Origin: Eutreptiella sp. 'Long Island Sound 2002'
Lineage: Eukaryota; Euglenozoa; Euglenophyceae; Eutreptiales; Eutreptiaceae
Assembly: GCA_964036045.1 (NCBI GenBank)
Contig: OZ038381.1
Coordinates: forward strand, 111,216,922 to 111,280,921
Direction: 5' to 3'
Length of the DNA: 64,000 nt
Shown: one piece after another, positions 56,941 through 64,000 of the stretch
How the letters are laid out: every line of letters begins with the position of its first letter
Numbering within the stretch: the first letter of the stretch is position 1
Notes under the pieces: model-generated
What the model was told of the DNA's origin: nothing
Seen by the model: the letters and a program-made list of their open reading frames with translations, nothing else
The model's database searches: none
Translations under genes and position numbers: made by a program

Positions 56941-57361
56941 CGATGGAAGGGGTGTGTTAGCAACAGGATGCCCAAGACGTGTGCTCACATCACATCACAT
57001 ACCTTGGTCTACCATCTTCGGGTTCTCTTTAGCAGCAACATGGGCACGCATGGTTGTAGAAGGCTTTCTACAACGAGCGAAACGCTCGTTTCCGGTGAGG
57101 GTTTGCCCAGCACCAAGCATACAAATAGTCCTCTGCTAGCTAATCAGAATTCGCCGTTTATCTTGACTGCTTAGGTCAAGCGAGAGGTTCAATAAAAACA
57201 TTTCTTGTCCGGCTAAAACCTGCAAAACCTCCAACTCTGCATGACAACATGCATAAAGTGCACAAGACCAACGATCCTCGTGACAAACATTAGAAAATGC
57301 TCGGTGTGCAATGGTCTTTGGCTTTGGCCATGTGAGATGCTTGTTATGCACCAACCAATGA

Positions 57362-57881
57362 TTGCCGAGCATGTTCCAAAGAAATTTAGCACGGTGTGAG
57401 CGCGTGGCAAAACCGGCAACCATAGAATTCATGAGCCAGATTTTAGAGGAGGAATTGAGGTTAACAAAGACTGCTAGCCACCAATTCCCCGGATTGCCAC
57501 ACATCAAAATCACCTGTCGGTGGTCGGTTGCTTTCTACTTCCTAATTGCGAACCAACATCAGCTGTGGTGGGAGCTAGGTGAATGAACTTGTGTGGTGTG
57601 CCCTTGGGCTAGAGTACATGGAGTGCGGGACATGTCCCTGCGGAAATCCGTGCGCATTCATGAATGCCCGTTCACAAAACTTGCGCACACCAAAGGGTTG
57701 CAACATGTTTTTTGAATGCAATCGGTGTTGCATAGTATCAAAGGTGCCATCAGCCATACGTGCAGCGTCGTTGGGCGGGTATTACCCCCCGGAGATGCAA
57801 ATGTATCTGTGTAGCGTGGCCAAATGGTACAAGGTCACGAAGTTGCCGGGTATCTCTCAGCAACATCGCTCGTTGGTGTGA
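57362..57881 (+). other. Candidate exon(s) with a Cys-rich zinc-binding-like motif
   Basis: A frame at 57579-57881 carries CGTCPCGNPCAFMNARS followed by KGCNMFFECNRC, an arrangement of cysteines reminiscent of GRF-type or transposase-associated zinc fingers. GGYYPPEMQMYLCSVAKWYK comes next. It begins right after CTAG at 57575-57578, which could be a splice acceptor. The preceding frame 57362-57586 (ILEEELRLTKTASHQ) could be an upstream exon. There is no known family match and the start is uncertain. It may belong with the frames on both sides of the 58148-59017 insertion. Confidence 0.25.
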
Positions 57882-58147
57882 CGCCGTTTCCGGACCGGCA
57901 TGATGATGACAGGCCATGAGGCACTTGCGTCGCACCCGGCGCAAGACGCTGTCCTTCCTCTACGTTACCTTGTTTCGTTGCTCTTGATCTGCCATCTTGT
58001 CGTTTTGATCTACAGGCAGCCCGGAAACAACCACCAAGGAATGGCGCATTTGGACCTTGTCCTCGAATACAACGACGAAGGCAGAACACACACTCTGTAT
58101 TGTCATGGCTTGGAACATATTTTCCAGCTTCCTGGGTTAACAACAGA

Positions 58148-59017
58148 CTGTACCGGGCAAACGGCAATATTTTTCAAAACACGAATATTTTTGCGAAAAA
58201 AACAATTAATACTTAGCAAAATTTTTGTTTTTGCCACTAATTAGCCTCAAAAAAAAATTTTTGCGATTATTTTGATTTTGCGAGCCAAAAACTGTGTATT
58301 CCACCCATAAAATACATTCATTTTTTGCGATTCAATTTGTTCCGAATGACATTTTGTGTTTGATATTGTGTCCTCAATGCTGCTGTTTGCTTCAAATCTT
58401 GCAGGGACCAAACTTATCAACTGCCTTGCGGTTGTCCACCTGATGAAATAAATGGGTTCCATGCACAACAAAGCTTGCCACACCATGACGAATACACACA
58501 TTGCTCAATGCGGGTGGTTGCAGTCTCCAACATACGCTCAACTAGGCGTCGGCAAAAGAAGGCAACATCGAAAGCGCCGGGTGGCCGACCAGGCCGCCGC
58601 CGGATGGGGACAATATCAGGAACGTCCACAGAACTAACAACCTGTGAAACCAATTGGCGACAAAAGCCCTCATCATCAGCTCGCTCCAAAGCTTGTTGCA
58701 GCCGTCGAATGGCTTCCTCAGGGGGCAAAGTTGGGAAGAAAGAATGCAAAGAGAACATCGCTGTCGGCGGAAAGGGTGGGGGCAGATAGGGGAAGCAACA
58801 AGGGTCCTTGCATCATACCTGTACGATTGTTCACAAACAGTACGAACCCTATATTCTCCGGATTATTCATTTAATTAACCTATTTTTTTTGCGAATTCAT
58901 ATGTCCCGAACGGCAGAATTATTTAAAATTTTTGCGTCTCTTGTTTTTTTTTGCGCTCAGTAAAAAACACTCTAGACTTAAATATTTTGGCAAAATATTG
59001 CCGTTTGCCTGGTACAG
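58148..59017. mobile_element. 870-bp element with terminal inverted repeats, unassigned superfamily
   Basis: The left end CTGTACCGGGCAAACGGCAA and the reversed right end CTGTACCAGGCAAACGGCAA match over 26 bases with one mismatch, and further in more loosely. Both flanks inside the element have several TTTTTGCG words in A/T-rich surroundings (58180-58330 and 58880-58960), like subterminal transposase-binding sites. The interior is GC-richer and contains the minus-strand AT-hook ORF. The target duplication is unclear: the flanks read ACAGA/C and A/GATGA, at most a 3-base GAC/GAT. Flanking plus-strand frames read LPGLTTD before and DESGERDLRLGMRFAG after, so it may have landed in a coding exon. 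Confidence 0.6.
58417..58758 (-). CDS. 113-residue ORF with an AT-hook, inside the TIR element
   Basis: It starts with ATG at 58758. Residues ~12-50 are helix-prone (PPEEAIRRLQQALERADDEG). An AT-hook core RRRPGRPPG lies at ~53-61; AT-hooks bind the minor groove of A/T-rich DNA. AFDVAFFCRRLVERMLETAT, another helix, follows, and the C-terminal ~25 residues look like read-through into intron or non-coding sequence. An AT-hook protein inside an element whose ends are A/T-rich would fit a transposon DNA-binding protein (inference). There is no transposase catalytic motif. It may be one exon of a longer protein. Confidence 0.35.
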   Translation of the reverse strand: MFSLHSFFPTLPPEEAIRRLQQALERADDEGFCRQLVSQVVSSVDVPDIVPIRRRPGRPPGAFDVAFFCRRLVERMLETATTRIEQCVYSSWCGKLCCAWNPFISSGGQPQGS

Positions 59018-59503
59018 ATGAGTCAGGGGAGAGGGATCTTAGGCTTGGCATGCGGTTCGCCGGCGTAACGTCAACCGTTGCGGACATTAGTATTGTGGAG
59101 ACGTTGGGCCATGAAATGTATGTGAAATCCCTTGGGCGTCGTGCCCTGCGCGCTGAAGTCCATTTGTGGCACCTTGAGAGGTGCGGTGGTGTCATGGAGC
59201 AGTGTGTGGTGAGTGCCTCTGTGATGCGGAGGGCAACGTTCCAGCGGTTGCTCACAAAAATGTTGCAAATGCTACATGCATGTGGCCACCTAGTCAATAT
59301 ATACCACTACAGACGCATGCCATCAAGACATGGATGTGCACCGCATCTGTGGCCGTTGTGGTGTTGAGCCGAGTGGACAGCAGCGCTGGAGCGCTGCGAC
59401 CATGGTAGAGTTACGGCAATGGCGAACGTTCAACTATGCCAACGCGAACCTCTTCCTAACCACAAAAGCAGCAAAAACAATTGGCCAAAAAAAATGGGAA
59501 AGG
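59018..59503 (+). other. Candidate exons to the right of the TIR element, family unknown
   Basis: The frame from 59020 reads ESGERDLRLGMRFAGVTSTV, then SLGRRALRAEVHLWHLERCG, and runs to about 59310. After a possible acceptor (CACTACAG near 59310) a different frame reads DMDVHRICGRCGVEPSGQQR, then WRTFNYANANLFLTTKAAKT. It ends at a strong donor-like AAAG|GTAAGG near 59502. The Cys pair in ICGRCG could bind zinc. I do not recognise the protein; it may be the continuation of the region at 57.4-58.1 kb. Confidence 0.22.
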
Positions 59504-59984
59504 TAAGGTAAGAGGTGTGCGCACCACGAGGGTGCAAGGGGAGACCAAGGTGACAAGGGTGTCAAACTGTGCTCAGGACGCATCTGTGTCCTTTGATATC
59601 AGTCATATGTCTCATTTGGACATAATTTGGATGCAACCAATGCGTGTGGCCAAGCTGAACAAGCGCATTGTTGTAGATGCAAGCAATTAGTCACACCCTG
59701 ACCTAGGTTCAAACACCTCTTGTTGTTCCTCCTCTGATGCCAATGCTGCAAGTTCGCGTACCAAAATGATGATTCTACCAATACGTGCAGCCCCACCATG
59801 ACCACCAGCTATAGTAGTGAGTCCCCGGTTCCTGTGGAACCGCCTGCAAAAAAAAGTTTCGCCGCCATGGCATCCCAAGCAACCCAATTATTATGGTTGA
59901 GTGCGTTGACATAGATGACACATCCTCAAGCGCACCCGCTGGAATCTTAATTCGCGAAAGTTACCGTTACCCAACCGATTACAT
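59504..59984. other. Intergenic, nothing recognised
   Basis: No supported gene or repeat. Confidence 0.35.
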
Positions 59985-60400
59985 TGCAGGTTAACCGTTG
60001 ATGATGCCTTGATAGGACCGTAGCCCTTACATTCCTAAGGGCCTCTGACGCATGAACTTGATACGCCATCCGCTTTTCATTGATTTCCAACCACCTCTGT
60101 CGCACGGACTTGATAGGCCGAGAAGCGGAAAGCAAGAGCAAAACCATAAGGAGAAGGAGCAGCAGAATCAGAAGGAAAAGCAGAAGCACGACTGTGAACG
60201 AAAGGTATAGGCCATTATGTATATCCGATGTTCTGATGCACAGACTCCGACAAGCCATGATGCCTTGATAGGACCGTAACCTTTCCATTCCTGGGCCTCT
60301 GGCGCACAAACTTCATAGGCCTTTTTATTCATTCCGAACGATCTCTATCGCACGAACTTGATAGGGTGAGAAGCGGAAGTAGGGGCAAGAGCAAAGAAAG
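59985..60400 (+). repeat. Repeat family C, second locus
   Basis: Two copies of TGATGCCTTGATAGGACCGTA (60002 and 60257) and the AGAAGCGGAAAGCAAGAGC module (60120) match the order seen at 55140-55370. It includes a GAACTTGATAGG word at several places. A/G-rich stretches open frames artefactually. Confidence 0.75.
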
Positions 60401-60803
60401 AAGGAGCAACATATATACCGTGCGCCCCAAAACACCCAAACAACCCTAGAATGTGCCAAAAAGAAAAGCACATGTTGGGCACCTCCGATCAGTAGGGTAT
60501 GCAATTTGTAGCTGCTATGAAAGCGGAACCAAGCTCAGATTGTGCACCCCCCTCCTCCCAGCCCATTATCCCTAACCCGGTTCACTCCTCCAACGTGCCA
60601 CTAACCACTATGCCAACCGCGAATGAGTATGAAGTAAATTGTTGATTCCTCATCGTCTCTTGTCAATCAAGAAGAGGGGGAGCATACCGCAGTTCTTGGC
60701 ATCAACTTGAGTACGGGGCAGATATTGGCCCAGTAGGGCGTTGCGTCACAGATCAACGATAACCGTATTGAGTTTCGACTCAAGCTCATGAGCTTGTTGC
60801 TTG

Positions 60804-62627
60804 AACGGCGGCAGATGGAAAGGGAGGTTGTGGTTTTCCCTGCTGCTCTTTGGCGGAGCTAGAAAGTGCCCATGCAATGAAACACCAGACATTAGTGTAG
60901 ACTATCCGGCAATAAAACAACCAGCCGTACCGTGCTCTCCAACCCCCTCAACCGTTCAACCGACACACTGCGATGTAGGGTGTTCAGAGTCTTTGGTACC
61001 CTAGTGGAGGCCACAGCGTTATGCCGAATGCGAAGCAACCCACTGGCTCAAGTTTTGGTGAGACCGGAGGTGGAGGGTTGGTTACAGCCTCCTACCCTCG
61101 AGCTTCCGCTCCACACACCACAACTCCCACAGTCCTTGGAATCCACCTCCGTTCTAGCTCCTAAAATGATAGTGCTTGGGCTTCTGGGAACTCCTTCCTG
61201 TACCGAACGTCCCAACCCTACGTGAAGAGGAGGGCTCCAAACGGAGTACAGCCAACCGTTGACAAAGAATTGCTAGAATGACATGTTGAGATGATTCCTA
61301 AGAAGCACGAGTGGCCCGAATTTGGCTTCGAGTGGACGTGTTGCTGTTCGAGTGACGGATAGCCTGCACTCCTATGGGGTGTTTCATAGCCGGATAGTCT
61401 GCACTACTGTGGGGTGTTTCGGTGCTATATGATCTGTCGTGCTATCCGGAGCCTCATTGACGGATGGTCTGCACTCCTATGGGGTATACTTCCCTAGCCC
61501 GACAGCCCTCGACAACAATCAGCTTCTTGATTTTGTGCTTGCCCACAAGCTGCAGCAATGCGGCCCTCTAATATGGTGGGGGTTGATTGTCCAAACCACC
61601 TAAGCAGTGCAACTTGGCACCTGCAAATTTTGGTGACAGCATCACGCCAAGGGGCCGTCCAAATGTGAACATCAAAGCGGCTTTGGTGGACATCCGGGGT
61701 ACACTTTTTCTGTTCGTCGGGAACATTCCGCAAACCAATGGTTTTCTCAGTTGGCGTAAAATGTCAAAAGTATTGCACATGGGAGGCAAAGACTAGACCT
61801 TCAGAGTTGAATGCACTACATGCCCAACGCTTTCTTGTTCCTGTGCACTTCCGCTGGGATGTGCACCATGTACAGGCATGAGCAAAAGATTTTCCTTCAC
61901 ATGTCGCTAAAGCGCTTTGCTTCGTATCTACAAATCGCCGGGGATAATTTTTCGAAAATGCCTAGGGCCATGCGGAGATATGCCCAAAAAAACCAACCAT
62001 GCTAGGAGATGTTCCAAGCAAGCACGAGATAAATGCCGAGCAATTTGTGAAGCACCCTCAGCAACATTAGCCGCGCACGCGCACTAAGCGATGACACACA
62101 CCCTCAATTGGCCTGGTACGGTGCAAATTTCGGGCCACCAATAGTTTTGTTGCTTCATGCCACCACACATCTCGCAGTAGCCAACGACAGGGGTCGAATC
62201 CGGGTGCTCTTCCCTTGGTGCACCAAGGTTGTTCCGATTAGACTTGTGCAACCGTGCACTATCCCCACAAAGGGTGTGTTGTCCCATTCACCCGTTGAAT
62301 GACAGCAATGTCAAACTCTTTAGCTGACTACACCATGCTTAGATACCGTCTTTTCGCCAAGAGTGCATCGGATCGCCGTAGCGGACCAAGGGGATTCACA
62401 AGCATACGGACAACACATGTCAAGATGCTCAAGAAAGGTCTAGCGGGTATCCTCCCCCTTTACATGTTCCTGCGCTCGGGCCCAAAGGTCGTCTCTATTG
62501 CGAATTGAAAACAAAGACCAGGTCAACAACTCAACGGCGTATCACTCCTCCTTGGACAGTATGCACAAGGTCGCCCCCCCCGCATACCCCCCCCCACACC
62601 CCGCTTCCAACACACACCCACACTCCC
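60804..62627 (+). repeat. 1824-bp tandem duplication, unit 1
   Basis: ACGGCGGCAGATGGAAAGGG at 60804 recurs at 62628. The right part (61489-62176) recurs at 63313-64000 at the constant offset 1824. The middle 558 bases (60931-61488) are inverted in the second unit. Short frames present in both units (for example 61587-61796 and 63411-63620) differ at about ten of 69 codons, mostly changing the amino acid, so they do not look selected as proteins. Confidence 0.9.
60931..61488 (+). repeat. 558-bp segment that is inverted in the second unit
   Basis: It begins CGTGCTCTCCAACCCCCTCA and ends CCTATGGGGTATA. Its right third (61345-61488) is an array of ~40-base degenerate units (GGATAGTCTGCACTACTGTGG and variants). 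The sequence just outside its left edge (AGTGTAGACTATCCGGCAAT, 60896-60915) is an inverted match to those units. Confidence 0.9.
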
Positions 62628-64000
62628 ACGGCGGCAGATGGAAAGGGAGGTTGTGGTTTTCCCTACTGCTCTTTGGCGGAGCCAAAAATTGCCCATGCAA
62701 TGAAACACCACACCTTAGTGTAGACTATCCGGCAATAAAACAACCATCCCATATACCCCATAGGAGTGCAGACCATCCGGCAATGAAACTCCGGATAGCA
62801 CGACAGACCATATGGCACCGAAACACCCCACAGTAGTGCAGACTATCCGGCTATGAAACACCCCATAGGAGTGCAGGCTATCCGTCACTCGAACAGCAAC
62901 ACGTCCACTCAAAGCCCAATTTTGCCCACCCGTGCTTCTTAGGAATCATCTAGACATGTCATTCTAGCAATTCTTCGTCAACAGTTGGCTACACTCAGTT
63001 TGGAGCCCTCCTCTTCACACAGGGTTGGGACGTGGCGTACATGAAGCAGTTCCCAGAAGCCCAGGCACTATCATTGTAGGAGCTAGAATAGAGGTGGATT
63101 CCAAGGACCGTGGGAGTTGTGGTGCGCACAGCTGAAGCTCGACGGCAGGAGGCTGCAACCAACCCCTCCACCTATGGTCGCTCCGAAACTTGAGCAAGTG
63201 GGTTGCTTCGCATTCGGCATAACGCCGAGGCCTCCACTAGGGTACCAAAGACTCCGAACACGGCACAACCCAATTGGTCGGTTGAACGGTTGAGGGGGTC
63301 GGAGAGCACGATACTTCCCTAGCCCGACAGCCCTCGACAACAATCAGCTGCTAGGTTTTGTGTTTGCCCGCCTGCTGCAACAATGTGGGCCTCTGATAGG
63401 TAGGGGTTGATTGTCCGAACCACCTAAGCAGTGCAACTTGGCACTTGCAATTTTTGGTGACAGCATCACGCCAAGGGGCCGTCCAAATGTGAACATCAAA
63501 GCGGCTTTGGTGGACATCGGGGGTACACTTTTTCCGTTCGTCGGGAACGTTCCGCAAGCCAATAGTTTTCTCAGTTGGCATGAAATGTCAAAAGTATTGC
63601 ACATGGGAGGCAAAGACTAGACCTGAAGAGTTGAATGCACTACATGCCCAACCCTTTCTTGTTCCTGTGCACTTCCGGTGGGATGTGCACCATGTACAGG
63701 CATAAGCAAAAGATTTTCCTTCACATGTCGCTAAAGCGCTTTGCTTCGTATCTGCAAATCGTCGGGGATAATTTTTCGAAAATGCCTAGGGCCATGCGGA
63801 GATATGCCCAAAAAAACCAACCATGCTAGGAGATGTTCCAAGCGAGCACGAGATATATGCCGAGCAATTTGTGAAGCACCCTCAGCAACATTAGCCGCGC
63901 ACGCGCACTAAGCGATGACACACAACCTCAATTGGCCTGATACGGTGCAAATTTCGGGCTACCAATAGTTTTGTTGCTTCATGCCACCACACATCTCGCA
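62628..64000 (+). repeat. 1824-bp tandem duplication, unit 2 (runs off the window)
   Basis: 62628-62751 and 63311-64000 match unit 1 directly; 62752-63310 is the reverse complement of 60931-61488. The unit is cut by the right window edge. A C-rich stretch (62570-62625) immediately precedes it. Confidence 0.9.

Noticed and set aside
61587-62005. Short ORFs of 69 and 64 codons kept open in both 1824-bp units (61587-61796, 61811-62005)
   Set aside because: The copies differ at many amino-acid-changing positions in proportion to total divergence, in both the plus and the overlapping minus frame, so there is no sign of protein-level selection.
1-64000. CRISPR arrays, operons, ribosome binding sites or prophage
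   Set aside because: No regularly spaced short repeats with unique spacers, and gene structure and retroelement types are eukaryotic.

Overview
This is a repeat-dominated stretch of a eukaryotic nuclear genome. The evidence is chromodomain Ty3/Gypsy (chromovirus-type) LTR retrotransposons, a LINE, MITE-like elements, a tRNA-derived SINE-like piece and one gene with a GT-AG spliceosomal intron. There are no bacterial-type operons. The GC-rich left half and the degenerate retroelements would fit a large-genome green alga, possibly a prasinophyte or another green-lineage protist, but nothing here fixes the species and that placement is a low-confidence guess.

Left half (1-33134, GC-rich): nested and abutting retroelements. 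Element 1 (1-8612) is a Ty3/Gypsy copy cut by the left window edge: pol with a methylase-like fold, RT and RNase H, then integrase plus chromodomain, then a 3.0 kb LTR. It ends inside a decayed LINE (8613 to about 10450, minus strand). Beyond the LINE is a 3.6 kb array of ~210-bp monomers arranged as ~420-bp dimers, and then a broken CCCH zinc-finger ORF (14205-15710, plus strand). Element 2 (15716-33134, 17.4 kb) is a complete but decayed relative of element 1 with two ~3.2 kb LTRs, gag-like and pol regions. The pol breaks of elements 1 and 2 differ, so the ancestral pol was one continuous frame.

Right half (33135-64000, lower GC): mostly dispersed and tandem repeats (34.3-46.1 kb) with a hAT-like MITE at 42676-43101 that has an 8-bp target duplication, and a SINE-like piece near 44.5 kb. 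The only clearly intact host gene is on the minus strand at 47654-49644: two exons encoding a 376-residue type II membrane protein with a DUF5672 glycosyltransferase-like domain. After it come a decayed reverse transcriptase-like fragment (52.1-53.6 kb, minus), a decayed GIY-YIG nuclease-like fragment (54.4-55.2 kb, plus), families of tandem repeats, a ~870-bp inverted-repeat element carrying an AT-hook ORF (58148-59017), and an 1824-bp tandem duplication (from 60804 to beyond the window) in which 558 bp is inverted in the second copy.

The retroelement genes would work together as an element's own replication machinery (Gag particle, protease, RT/RNase H, integrase directed by the chromodomain), but both copies here carry disabling lesions. 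The DUF5672 gene is the only feature I would predict to be an expressed cellular gene.
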